64,000 nt of DNA from Calditrichia bacterium (GCA_020635035.1 JACKAO010000004.1:186001-250000); one strand, 5' to 3'. Positions 27,069 to 35,670 are shown, counted from the first letter of the stretch. Notes: a model not told the origin generated them from the sequence alone. Numbers and translations: made by a program.

Positions 27069-27084
27069 TGGCACAATATTTGTC
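27069..27084 (+). promoter_or_regulatory. Candidate sigma-54 (-24/-12) promoter of TonB receptor operon
   Basis: TGGCAC (27069-27074) and TTGTC (27080-27084) match the sigma-54 consensus TGGCAC-N5-TTGC with correct spacing and one mismatch at the -12 element. Transcription would begin near 27095, about 50 bases before the receptor start. The gene just upstream encodes a sigma-54 activator. Confidence 0.55.
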
Positions 27085-27143
27085 AAATATAAACGAAATA
27101 TGATTTTTAAGAATATTGAATTGGCTTAAGAAGAAAGTTGAAA

Positions 27144-29276
27144 ATGAAAAAAGAATTAATAATACTATTTCTAACCTGCACCGGAATCTTGTTTGGGCAG
27201 AATTCTAAAATGAAATATATCACCGGTACTGTTACTGACAAAGAATATGGTGAACCGCTTGTCGGGGCAAATGTTACTATCAGAGGTACCAATTATGGAA
27301 CGTCAACGGATAGGCAAGGTCATTATCAGCTTGACATATCAAAACTGGAAAATGGCAGCTATAAAATCGGGGCAAACTATATTGGTTACCATGATCATTA
27401 TACAAATATTGATCTGCCATTAAATGAAACCAACGAGATTAATTTTGAACTAAAAGAATCCGCTTTAACGATGGATCAGATTGTTGTGACAGGGACGCGC
27501 AGTGAAAGATTATTGAAACATGCACCGGTTACGACACAGGTTATCAAAAAAGAAACCATCACAGAAAGCGGCGCCGCTGATCTTTCAGAATTATTAACTC
27601 AGGTAACCGGGGCATCTGTAACATCGAATGCATTCGGAACAGGAATAAGTACGGTTGATCTGCAGGGATTCGGCAGTGAGCATGTAATGATTCTTGTTGA
27701 TGGTGTTAAAATGATCGGGCGCATTGAGGGGCGGCTTGATATCGGACAGATACCAGTCTCACAAATAGAACGTATTGAAATAGTTAAAGGTGCAACGTCC
27801 ACTCTTTACGGCAGCGAAGCAATGGGTGGCGTTATAAATATTATTACCCAGGCTCCTGCCGAAGACTGGCATTTTAGTTCAGGTCTGCAGGTGGGTGAAT
27901 ATGGACGTTTGAATAGTGATGTGGCGGCAAGTGGTCAATATGCCGGTTGGCAACCGGTATTGAATTTAAGTTATCATAAATTTGACGGATTTGATCTTGA
28001 TAAATCTACTGACATGGAAGATGGTACGCATTTCGATAAATACCAGGGCCAGCTCAAAGTGCAGCGGGCATTTAACGAAAATATGATTCTCCGTCTGCAA
28101 ACGCTTTATTTTGAAGAAGAACAATCCATAATCAGCAGCAGTATTTTTAAAGATATTATTTTAAATGATAACAATGCAAACAGGGTTGAATTTGACTTTC
28201 GCTACCCGGTTGGACATATCAAGACCGGAGTTGAATATTCCGCGTACAACCACCGTTTCGACCGTTATGTATTGAGCTCAGGTTTTTTAAAGAAGGGTTC
28301 AAATACGGAAGAGTCCCTTTTGAAAGGTGATTTACTATTTGATAATACCTACGGCGATCACAAATTAAATGGCGGTTATGCCTTTGAAAGTGAAAAAATT
28401 ATATCCGATCGGGTTACAGGCGGTGAGCGCAGTACGACGCTTCATAATGTTTTTCTGCAGGATGAAATACATCTGTCTCAATTATTTACAACCGTTTTAG
28501 GAGCAAGGCTGGACGCCCATTCTATTTATGGCGAAGAGTTAACTCCAAAAGCATCTCTGATGATTTCACCCCTTTATAACATGCGCGTCCGGATGTCTTA
28601 TGGCAGGGGATTCAGGGCACCTTCGTTTAAAGAGTTATATATTGATTTTAACAATCTGTCTGTCAATTATTATGCAGAAGGAAATGAAAATCTTAAACCC
28701 GAAACATCGGACGCTTACAATCTTGGATTAGAGTATTGGACCGAGAACGACTACCATACACGCATAAATTTTTACTACAACGAAATCAAAAATCTTATAG
28801 AATATGAATACAAGGGGATAAAAAACGGATTTGCGTATTTTCAGACGGCAAACTTTTTGAGTGCTAAAACCTGGGGTGCGGAATGGGATATGGAATATTA
28901 TCCATATTCGTGGCTGGAGCTGGCAACAGGCTATAATTACATGGGCTCAAAAAATGAAACAACGGGAGATCCTTTACCGCTGAAGCCGGAACACACAGTT
29001 AATTTTCGCATGGTTTTGAAGTTCCCCAACAAAATTAACCTTACAATAAACAGCCAGTATTATGGCCGCAAATTTTATGTGGAAGATGAAACTATTGCCG
29101 GCCAGCCAAAAGAGTGGATTGCTGCTTATGGTGTGGTTAATGCCAATTTAAATTTCCCGATAGTGACCCATTTTGATGGTCATCTTGGTGTGAAAAACAT
29201 TAACGACTATGTTGACAGAACCTGGGGGCCAATGCCGGGCCGTGAGTTTTACGGAGGCATAAAATTCAGTATGTAA
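27144..29276 (+). CDS. TonB-dependent outer-membrane receptor (haem/siderophore type)
   Basis: A 710-residue receptor. After a signal peptide (cut near LFGQN) comes a carboxypeptidase-regulatory-like domain (about residues 25-105, GTVTDKEYGEPLVGANVTIRG). A TonB-box-like MDQIVVTGTR follows, then the plug (about 120-225, with VDGVKMIG, IERIEIVKG and LYGSEAMGGVINIIT) and a 22-strand barrel ending in EFYGGIKFSM. The GFRAPSFKELYIDF block in the barrel is typical of haem, B12 and siderophore receptors of the BtuB/HmuR group. The downstream HmuY-like gene points to haem. The start is ATG at 27144; a TTG two codons earlier is less likely. No TonB/ExbBD is in the window. Confidence 0.9.
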   Translation: MKKELIILFLTCTGILFGQNSKMKYITGTVTDKEYGEPLVGANVTIRGTNYGTSTDRQGHYQLDISKLENGSYKIGANYIGYHDHYTNIDLPLNETNEINFELKESALTMDQIVVTGTRSERLLKHAPVTTQVIKKETITESGAADLSELLTQVTGASVTSNAFGTGISTVDLQGFGSEHVMILVDGVKMIGRIEGRLDIGQIPVSQIERIEIVKGATSTLYGSEAMGGVINIITQAPAEDWHFSSGLQVGEYGRLNSDVAASGQYAGWQPVLNLSYHKFDGFDLDKSTDMEDGTHFDKYQGQLKVQRAFNENMILRLQTLYFEEEQSIISSSIFKDIILNDNNANRVEFDFRYPVGHIKTGVEYSAYNHRFDRYVLSSGFLKKGSNTEESLLKGDLLFDNTYGDHKLNGGYAFESEKIISDRVTGGERSTTLHNVFLQDEIHLSQLFTTVLGARLDAHSIYGEELTPKASLMISPLYNMRVRMSYGRGFRAPSFKELYIDFNNLSVNYYAEGNENLKPETSDAYNLGLEYWTENDYHTRINFYYNEIKNLIEYEYKGIKNGFAYFQTANFLSAKTWGAEWDMEYYPYSWLELATGYNYMGSKNETTGDPLPLKPEHTVNFRMVLKFPNKINLTINSQYYGRKFYVEDETIAGQPKEWIAAYGVVNANLNFPIVTHFDGHLGVKNINDYVDRTWGPMPGREFYGGIKFSM

Positions 29277-29336
29277 TAAATTAAAAAAAATGAAATATCT
29301 ATTGTTATACTAAAATAAAATTATATGGAGGATTAA

Positions 29337-30302
29337 ATGAGATTTACCCTAATTCTGATGATGCTGATGTTCACTTTCTGGGCCTGCAGCGACAATTCGA
29401 CCGGGTCGGACAATAATGATAACCAGGGAGAAGCTCAAACATTTCAATCAGGGAATGTAAAGACAGAAGGCACCCAGTATTTTACTTTCAGTACAAACAG
29501 CGGAAGTGCAACGGAACCTGCATCATGGGATATAGCTTTTTCAGCAATTCCTTTCCCGGTAGAAATATCAGATTGTAACTTTTTAACCATTCCTGATCCA
29601 GCTATTATTCTGGGAGAAGGTGTTGCAATGGCAAAAGTTGAAGCAGCTTCACTTGATGCGGTCACCGATATACCTGCTGCTGAAATGTTTATGGAAGATA
29701 TTACAGAAGGAACGCCTTTTGTCGGGAAAAACTGGTATGATGCATCCTTTGAAATAAATCCGGATGTTTATGTTGTCCGTACTTGTGGCGGAGCAACTGC
29801 AGTTTTAGATATTAAACGTTATGATTATGATTTTATGGTTCACCAGATAACCAATATCGTTGTTGAGTATAAATACAATGCAGACGGATCTATGGACTTT
29901 AGTTCAACTACAGTTGATTCTTTTGCTACCGGTGATGCTAATTCTGAACCTAAATACATCTCACTTTCTAATGGCGTTGTTACAGCGGATGATGTTTATG
30001 ATCTGAAAGTTGATGGAACCAGTATTTGGTTGGGAAACAGTGTTGCAGTTAAAAAAATAGCTGGTAGTGATCTTGCCTCAACTAATACTGTTACCGATGC
30101 AGATTGGGAAAGTGATATTACACCAAGTTATGTTGGGTCTGACTGGTATGACTATGGTGAAGGCCATCTTTTGACGCCAAGTGATTTTGTTTATGTTGTT
30201 AAAACAATTGACGGAAAATATGCAGCTTTCGAAATAACAAACTATTACGACAATGAAGGAAATTCCGGCGTTTTCACTATAGACTGGAATTATTTGCAAT
30301 AG
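29337..30302 (+). CDS. HmuY-like haem-binding lipoprotein with two HmuY repeats
   Basis: A 321-residue lipoprotein candidate (Cys17 after a hydrophobic run; the FWAC lipobox is not canonical). The Asp/Asn/Ser-rich linker after the Cys is typical of surface lipoproteins in this group. Two similar halves follow. The first, about residues 35-185, has QYFTFSTNSG, SWDIAF, GKNWYDASFEINPDVYVVR and LDIKRYDYDF. The second, about 200-321, has KYISLSNG, VDGTSIWLGNS, GSDWYDYGEG, DFVYVVKTIDGKYAAFEI and a final strand. These are the HmuY fold landmarks; HmuY of Porphyromonas binds haem and hands it to the receptor HmuR. GGAGG precedes the ATG. It lies 60 bases after the TonB receptor and is followed by a terminator. 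Confidence 0.75.
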   Translation: MRFTLILMMLMFTFWACSDNSTGSDNNDNQGEAQTFQSGNVKTEGTQYFTFSTNSGSATEPASWDIAFSAIPFPVEISDCNFLTIPDPAIILGEGVAMAKVEAASLDAVTDIPAAEMFMEDITEGTPFVGKNWYDASFEINPDVYVVRTCGGATAVLDIKRYDYDFMVHQITNIVVEYKYNADGSMDFSSTTVDSFATGDANSEPKYISLSNGVVTADDVYDLKVDGTSIWLGNSVAVKKIAGSDLASTNTVTDADWESDITPSYVGSDWYDYGEGHLLTPSDFVYVVKTIDGKYAAFEITNYYDNEGNSGVFTIDWNYLQ

Positions 30303-30327
30303 ATTACGTTTTGTGATTCAGTAAAAC

Positions 30328-30373
30328 ATTACCCCCCGGATTTCCATGATCCTGGTTCGGGGGGTAATTTTTA
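30328..30373 (+). terminator. Terminator or attenuator after HmuY-like gene
   Basis: ATTACCCCCCG (30328-30338) pairs perfectly with CGGGGGGTAAT (30358-30368), followed by TTTTT. It lies before the next same-strand gene, so it may only reduce read-through. Confidence 0.85.
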
Positions 30374-30386
30374 AATAAAGGAACTT

Positions 30387-31097
30387 ATGCCGGTTTTTGT
30401 ATCATATATACCCATTTTAACAACTTTTTTTACACTATTTTTCTCATATTCTATTTTTTCCCGCTACCAGGAGAAGGGAAAAGGTACGCATTTACTATGG
30501 TGGGGAATAGGTGTTGTGATGTATGGTGTTGGTACTTTCACGGAGTCGTTCGTTACTCTTTTCGGCTGGAATGAAGTGATTTTTCGGGCATGGTATATAA
30601 CAGGTGCTTTACTCGGCGGGATGCCTTTGGCTCAGGGTACGGTTTTTCTTCTGCTTAAACAAAAGACTGCCCGTATATTAACTGCTGTCATAATTCCTTT
30701 TACTATAATTGCTGCGATTTTTGTTTTGATTACCCCGTTGAATTATTCACTTGTTGAAAACTATCGTTTAAGCGGCAAGGTTATTGAATGGACATGGGTA
30801 CGACTTTTTAGTCCTTTCATAAATACATATGCTTTTGTTTTTTTGGTTGGTGGGGCTATTCTCTCTGCCATCCGCTACAAGCGTAATCCAAAATCCTATT
30901 ACCGTTTTCTGGGAAATGTTTGTATTGCTGTAGGAGCATTGCTGCCAGGAATAGGCGGTACATTTACCCGTTTAGGTTACACAGAAGTTTTATACATCAC
31001 CGAGCTGATCGGTATTCTGCTTATTTTCAGTGGTTATCTCCTGAATATAAATAATAAAGAATTGGTAAATCGTCGTAAAGAACTGGAAATAAATTAA
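30387..31097 (+). CDS. Seven-helix membrane protein of unknown function
   Basis: A 236-residue protein with about seven hydrophobic segments and short loops; the C-terminus is charged. I do not recognise a named family. Landmarks are LLWWGIGVVMYGVGTFTE in helices 2-3, a WTWVRLFSPFINTYAF segment and a GALLPGIGGTFTRLG loop. AAGGAA precedes the ATG. It lies between the HmuY-like lipoprotein and a PepSY-TM-like protein, so a part in haem or iron handling in the inner membrane is an inference from context only. Confidence 0.6.
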   Translation: MPVFVSYIPILTTFFTLFFSYSIFSRYQEKGKGTHLLWWGIGVVMYGVGTFTESFVTLFGWNEVIFRAWYITGALLGGMPLAQGTVFLLLKQKTARILTAVIIPFTIIAAIFVLITPLNYSLVENYRLSGKVIEWTWVRLFSPFINTYAFVFLVGGAILSAIRYKRNPKSYYRFLGNVCIAVGALLPGIGGTFTRLGYTEVLYITELIGILLIFSGYLLNINNKELVNRRKELEIN

Positions 31098-31169
31098 AAA
31101 AAGCTACGATATGCCTTTGAATCGTTTAATATGTATGTATTTAAGACACAAAGGTCTTTAAAGGTAAAA

Positions 31170-32798
31170 ATGCAATATTCAAAACTTTCAAAATACTCAA
31201 AATGGTTTCATAAATATTTTGGACTGGTTTTAATCCTATTTATTGCCTGGATGTCCTTCTCAGGGGTTCTGCTGAATCATCCAGATTTAATCTCTGGTGT
31301 CAACATACCCGCGTTTCTTACCCCGAATCAATACCATTACAAGAGCTGGAATCGCAGTTCTTTAATTGAGTTGCAGTATTTAAAACAAAATCCGGAAACA
31401 GCCATTGGTTGCGGGAAAGCGGGCGTTTGGATCACCTATGACGGCGGGAATACATTCACTTCTTACAATGAAGGATTACCTGAATCATTATACTACCTTA
31501 AAACGGCTGATCTTTTTGTGTTCGAAGACGGAAACACACTGTTTCTGGCCGGAACAAAAGGCGGGTTGTACAAAAGATATCTGGATGATTCAAAATGGGT
31601 GTCAGTGGATCTGCCGCTTCCGGATGCTGATATTAAAAAGATATTGCACATTAACGATCGTCTGGTGCTTTTTAGTGATTCGGATGTCTTCAGCAGTGCC
31701 TTTTCTGCTGAAAAATTTCATTTTGAAAAGGTAACTGCCAGCCAGGAAAGCGAATCTGAATATGTTTCGTTAGTGGATTTATTTTTCGAACTGCACAGTG
31801 GTTCCATCTGGGGATTTCCGGGAAAGCTGCTGTTTGATTTGGCAGGGATAATACTGTTTTTTTTGTCAGTTTCTGCATTCTACAGCTGGTACTATCCCTG
31901 GAAACGTAAGAAACAAAAACCATTTGGCATTCAGAGTTCAGGCAGAGTTCGGCGTATGTTCAAATGGTTCTTCAAGTATCATTTGAAACTCGGTATCTGG
32001 GCGGCACTCGTCTTGCTCATTTTTGGTGTAACAGGTTTTTTTATGCGTCCACCAATGTTGGTAGCACTGACTAATGGTAGGATCAGTAAAGTTCTTTACC
32101 CGGGACACTTGGATGAAAATCCATGGCATGGCAAAATAAATAACGCACTTTATAACAAATCAAAAAATCAGATTGTTATTGAAACAACAGATGGATTTTG
32201 GCAGGGAAAAGCCGATTTTTCCGAACCTTTTCATAAATACAAAATGAATGTTCCGGTTTTTGTAATGGGAACAACGGTTTTTGAAAACATTGACAGCGTC
32301 ACCTGCCTTGTTGGCTCTTACAATGGTTTATTCCGCTATAATAGTAAAACAGATATATCATACGATCTCCTGACACAAAGAGAAGCGGATAATATCTCAT
32401 CCGTGATGCCTGCAGATATAATGATAACAGGTTATTTTATCACTCCTGATGATGAAGTTTTTATCACCAGTCATGAAAAAGGGCTTTTACCTGTAGATAA
32501 TGCACAGACTAATGGACGTTTCCAGATGCCGGAAGAAGCTTCGCAGATCGGCTTCCCCATGTGGAACTGGCTTTTTGAAATTCATAACGGACGATTTTTT
32601 AAAGACTGGATAGGCGGGTTTTATATACTTATCATCCCATTGGGATCATTGTTATATGTACTTATAATTCTTTCAGGAGTTTATGATTGGTTCTATATTA
32701 AATTCCTGAAAAAACGCGAATCAAATGAAAAAAGAAAAAAAATTAAATTTGATAATCATATTAAAAAGACGGGGAAAACTAAAGTGGAGACGAATTGA
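31170..32798 (+). CDS. PepSY-associated TM protein with an inserted beta-propeller-like region
   Basis: A 542-residue inner-membrane protein. The first helix (YSKWFHKYFGLVLILFIAWMSFSGVLLNHP) is the PepSY-TM/PiuB signature, seen in iron and haem reductase-like proteins. Further helices lie around residues 225-245, 280-300 and 480-505, with a lysine-rich C-terminus. Between helices 1 and 2, instead of a plain PepSY domain, is a ~170-residue part with an Asp-box (ITYDGGNTF) and GTKGGLYKR, suggesting propeller blades; a similar region follows later. AAAGG precedes the ATG at 31170; an upstream ATG at 31131 has no ribosome site. PepSY-TM proteins are often next to TonB receptors, and may reduce or process the imported ligand. 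Confidence 0.75.
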   Translation: MQYSKLSKYSKWFHKYFGLVLILFIAWMSFSGVLLNHPDLISGVNIPAFLTPNQYHYKSWNRSSLIELQYLKQNPETAIGCGKAGVWITYDGGNTFTSYNEGLPESLYYLKTADLFVFEDGNTLFLAGTKGGLYKRYLDDSKWVSVDLPLPDADIKKILHINDRLVLFSDSDVFSSAFSAEKFHFEKVTASQESESEYVSLVDLFFELHSGSIWGFPGKLLFDLAGIILFFLSVSAFYSWYYPWKRKKQKPFGIQSSGRVRRMFKWFFKYHLKLGIWAALVLLIFGVTGFFMRPPMLVALTNGRISKVLYPGHLDENPWHGKINNALYNKSKNQIVIETTDGFWQGKADFSEPFHKYKMNVPVFVMGTTVFENIDSVTCLVGSYNGLFRYNSKTDISYDLLTQREADNISSVMPADIMITGYFITPDDEVFITSHEKGLLPVDNAQTNGRFQMPEEASQIGFPMWNWLFEIHNGRFFKDWIGGFYILIIPLGSLLYVLIILSGVYDWFYIKFLKKRESNEKRKKIKFDNHIKKTGKTKVETN

Positions 32799-33184
32799 TG
32801 AATACATTATTAAGTATGGGTACAAAAGTAGTTATTTTTGCCCTGATTGCTTATTCGATAGCTATAATTACAGAACAGCGTAAACATAAGATCAGTAATT
32901 TTGTTTTAACATTCTTAAGTCTTGGTATTTTTCTGGATATAACTGCAACACTTTTCATGATTTTAGGGACAACAAACAGTATTTTTACCCTACATGGGAT
33001 TTTAGGATATTCAAGCCTTCTTGCGATGATTATCGATACAGTTTTACTGTGGAGATTCAGATTAAAGAACGGAGCAGATACAGAAGTGCCGGGTAGCCTG
33101 CACTTATATTCGCGTTATGCATATATATGGTGGGTTTTGGCTTTTATCACCGGGGCAACTCTGGCTATGTCTAAATATGTTTAA
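32798..33184 (+). CDS. Small four-helix membrane protein
   Basis: A 128-residue protein with about four membrane helices and several His and Tyr residues (LHGILGYSSL, LHLYSRYAYIWW). The two conserved-looking His in helices 3 and 4 are of the sort that can ligate haem, but no family is recognised. The ATG overlaps the previous stop by 1 base (TGATG) and GGAG lies 8 bases upstream; a TTG one codon earlier is less likely. Translational coupling ties it to the PepSY-TM-like protein. Confidence 0.65.
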   Translation: MNTLLSMGTKVVIFALIAYSIAIITEQRKHKISNFVLTFLSLGIFLDITATLFMILGTTNSIFTLHGILGYSSLLAMIIDTVLLWRFRLKNGADTEVPGSLHLYSRYAYIWWVLAFITGATLAMSKYV

Positions 33185-33197
33185 ATTGTGAAAGAAA

Positions 33198-33263
33198 GGG
33201 GCTGTCTCAAAAGCATAGCTTATTTTACAGTAATGATGATTTCATAACATTTAAGACAGCCCC
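33198..33263. terminator. Long-loop inverted repeat between convergent genes
   Basis: GGGGCTGTCT (33198-33207) pairs perfectly with AGACAGCCCC (33254-33263) across a 46-base spacer and is followed by TGTTTTATT. It probably ends transcription of the haem region and perhaps of the opposite YIP1 gene. Confidence 0.6.
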
Positions 33264-33270
33264 TGTTTTA

Positions 33271-33951
33271 TTACATACCAAAATTTTCAAATAAACCTGC
33301 AAGACTTACACTGAGTACAATCCAGATACCCCATGCAATGCCAACAGGAATCGCTGCTTTTTGATTGCTTGTTTTTCCCATAACCCTTAATCCGATTACC
33401 CAAAGAACAAGCTGCCAGATTACAAACGGATCAATCTTGGCTAAAATACGATTAAGCAAAGGAACGCTCTCTCCAATTCCCGGCTGTGGTAACACGGCAG
33501 AAAGATCAATTGCGATACCATGCATTGTGCCCTTTGAATAAACAAGCAGTAGGGTCAATGCTAAACTTATCAAACCGATCATCCCACTCCAGCTTACAAT
33601 GGAAAGTGACTTTTTGAAAGTAATACCTTCGGCTATGGTGATTTTTGATAAACCGAGAATAACAGCTGCAAAAATAACAGTTACGAGTGGAATAAAAATG
33701 ATCATTGTTATCATTCCTGCATATTTCAATCCGCCTTGCATTTGTTGCTTTACAAGATCTATTCTTTCCTGCGGAACATCTTTAGCTTCCATTACTTGTA
33801 TCTGGTATTGCATTGAATAATCCATTGTCAGGTATTGAAAAGCGATGAACGCAATAATCATGATCAGCAATGGTGCTAACCAGGTCGGCTTTTCATTAAG
33901 GCTTTCAAAAGCCTTTGTTGGTGCCGCGAAAATGTTAATAAAAGTTTGCAT
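33271..33951 (-). CDS. YIP1-family membrane protein
   Basis: A 226-residue protein with five hydrophobic segments and the YIP1/DUF1282 N-terminal pattern (FAAPTKAFESLNEKPTWLAPLLIM). Bacterial YIP1 proteins are common next to MacAB-like or Ytr-like ABC systems, and their function is unknown. GGAGG lies upstream of the ATG. It is 33 bases downstream of the GIPIG-repeat gene on the same strand, so it is probably the last gene of the ABC operon. Confidence 0.8.
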   Translation of the reverse strand: MQTFINIFAAPTKAFESLNEKPTWLAPLLIMIIAFIAFQYLTMDYSMQYQIQVMEAKDVPQERIDLVKQQMQGGLKYAGMITMIIFIPLVTVIFAAVILGLSKITIAEGITFKKSLSIVSWSGMIGLISLALTLLLVYSKGTMHGIAIDLSAVLPQPGIGESVPLLNRILAKIDPFVIWQLVLWVIGLRVMGKTSNQKAAIPVGIAWGIWIVLSVSLAGLFENFGM

Positions 33952-33984
33952 ATTTTTTGACCTCCTGTTGTTAGTTTAAAAATG

Positions 33985-34278
33985 TTACATAGAAAAGTAT
34001 GCAAGAATTGCCAGGATTAGAACCATAATCCCAAGTATGGTTATTATAACCAACGGCTTTTTATTTTCCTGTGAATTGGGTTGTGCACCTAATATAGATA
34101 TTAATTCATCAATGGGCATAAAATTCCCATCCGGTTTTTTGATTTTTATATCATGCGTTAAAGATAATTCTCTTAATTTGTTCTCCATCTCGCTATGTGC
34201 ATTTTTTTTGCCTAATCCCATACCGATTGGTATGCCCAGCGGTATGCCGATTGGAATACCTGATGCTAAATCACTCAT
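33985..34278 (-). CDS. Small membrane protein with N-terminal GIPIG repeats
   Basis: A 97-residue protein. Residues 7-23 are a short repeat of glycine, isoleucine and proline (GIPIGIPLGIPIGMGLG), followed by a charged segment with a DELISIL helix and a C-terminal hydrophobic helix (about residues 74-95) as a tail anchor. An AAAGGA site precedes the ATG. I do not recognise a family with certainty; the Gly-zipper-like repeat may insert in or assemble at the membrane. It is placed after four ABC membrane subunits. Confidence 0.65.
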   Translation of the reverse strand: MSDLASGIPIGIPLGIPIGMGLGKKNAHSEMENKLRELSLTHDIKIKKPDGNFMPIDELISILGAQPNSQENKKPLVIITILGIMVLILAILAYFSM

Positions 34279-34338
34279 GATTTTTTCCTTTCAATATGTT
34301 CAATGCTTTTTTCACAACATTATATTAAATAGTATTTT

Positions 34339-35025
34339 CTACTCAAGATACATTTTTCTTTTTAGAAAGAGAAAAATAGTCGCAAAAGAAAAAAGTACCC
34401 CTGTAATCAGAATTATTAATGATCCCTGTAATGAATCGCCGAATGAATGGATTATATCAGATATTTGCATAAACCAGGGTAAATCAAAATGTTCATTTAT
34501 ACTATAACCGGTAATGAAAATTAAATATAAACTTCCATAAAAAAGAACATAAAAAATACTATAAGCCATTTTAAAGTTTTTAAAATTTATGATTGCAGCA
34601 AGATTTAAATGAAAAAACGAAGCTGCATTAAAGATAAAAATAAGGCCGCTTACCGTGAAAAAGTAAAACATAAAATGCTGATCAAAGCTGATATGGTTAA
34701 ACAGAGCCAGAAAAAATGTAAAAATAATAAAACTGATTGCGTAATATGCGTTTACAAAAAACAGTTGAGAAAAGCTGACTTTCCAGGGGGGGATTGGTAG
34801 TTGCATCAGCAAACGAACGTTTTTTTCTTTATTGCTTTTGATATTGCGGAATGCCTGCATTACAACAACCATTCCTATCAGCAGCGATGAAATACTCGCA
34901 AAATTTGCGTTAGCTGTCTTCCACTTAACAGCAGCAATGAAAAAAACAAAAAATGAAAAGAACAGGAAAATAATACTCAATATAGTCTTGTAGTAATTAA
35001 ACTCTGCTTTGATAAGCTGCCACAT
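34339..35025 (-). CDS. ABC-2-like membrane subunit (paralog 4)
   Basis: A 228-residue protein with six membrane helices. The start MWQLIKAEFNYY matches the N-termini of three paralogs upstream and supports the ATG at 35025 over a TTG at 35037. This N-terminal helix with an amphipathic 'IKAE' segment is typical of ABC-2 type permeases of the YtrC/YtrD sort. It ends the run of four permease-like genes in a YtrA-type operon; the substrate is unknown. Confidence 0.75.
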   Translation of the reverse strand: MWQLIKAEFNYYKTILSIIFLFFSFFVFFIAAVKWKTANANFASISSLLIGMVVVMQAFRNIKSNKEKNVRLLMQLPIPPWKVSFSQLFFVNAYYAISFIIFTFFLALFNHISFDQHFMFYFFTVSGLIFIFNAASFFHLNLAAIINFKNFKMAYSIFYVLFYGSLYLIFITGYSINEHFDLPWFMQISDIIHSFGDSLQGSLIILITGVLFSFATIFLFLKRKMYLE

Positions 35026-35038
35026 GTTTTTATCCAAC

Positions 35039-35659
35039 CTATAAGTATGATTGACGCTTTATAAAAGTTATGAAAGTATAAAACAGCGCTGCAAAACTTA
35101 TGAACAAAAGAATCAAAATAAATACAATTCCGGAAAAGATATCATATTCATATAGCTTAACTGTAGCCGCAGAAAGTGCAATTAAGACTAAAACAGCACT
35201 TAAAAATGCAAGTGTTCCCGCAATATAACGGCTTATTTGATCACTATCTGACATCCAGTCGGCAAATATAAAATAAAGTGCAAACCCGGCAATTGAAAAG
35301 GCCAGCAGTAAAAGTATCTCATAAGAGCTTTCATTCCATTGAAACGACATGTTGTTTTTGTATGTTGCTGCAAATAAAATTGTATAAAAAAGGATCAGCG
35401 GCAGTGCTGTTCTTACAATCCTTGCCAGGGCAATTTGCTTGTATTTAACAGGTAGTAATGCCAGAAATCTGTATCTTTTTTCTTTAATCCAAACAGTATA
35501 AAAAGAGAGAGTGATTATATTTAAAATCACTGCAAAAAAAACATTCAGCGCTTCTGTTTTTGTTAGAAATGTATAAGTTATCATTGCCAGAATTGGTGCA
35601 ATGCTTACATGTATAAATCGCGAATAATGCAGTTCTGCTTTAATAATTTGTTTTAACAT
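35039..35659 (-). CDS. ABC-2-like membrane subunit (paralog 3)
   Basis: A 206-residue protein with about six membrane helices beginning MLKQIIKAELHYSRF, like its neighbours. A GTG at 35671 would add four residues, but the paralog N-termini favour the ATG at 35659. The stop of the preceding gene lies at the same place as the GTG, so the two are tightly coupled. The role is probably as a transmembrane half of the ABC system below. Confidence 0.75.
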   Translation of the reverse strand: MLKQIIKAELHYSRFIHVSIAPILAMITYTFLTKTEALNVFFAVILNIITLSFYTVWIKEKRYRFLALLPVKYKQIALARIVRTALPLILFYTILFAATYKNNMSFQWNESSYEILLLLAFSIAGFALYFIFADWMSDSDQISRYIAGTLAFLSAVLVLIALSAATVKLYEYDIFSGIVFILILLFISFAALFYTFITFIKRQSYL

Positions 35660-35670
35660 AATGGCTCTCA

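Noticed and set aside
33198..33263. GGGGCTGTCTCAAAA-like end, similar to insertion-sequence termini
   Set aside because: There is no transposase, only a 66-base inverted repeat between convergent genes with a T-rich flank; a terminator explains it. A remnant miniature element cannot be fully excluded.
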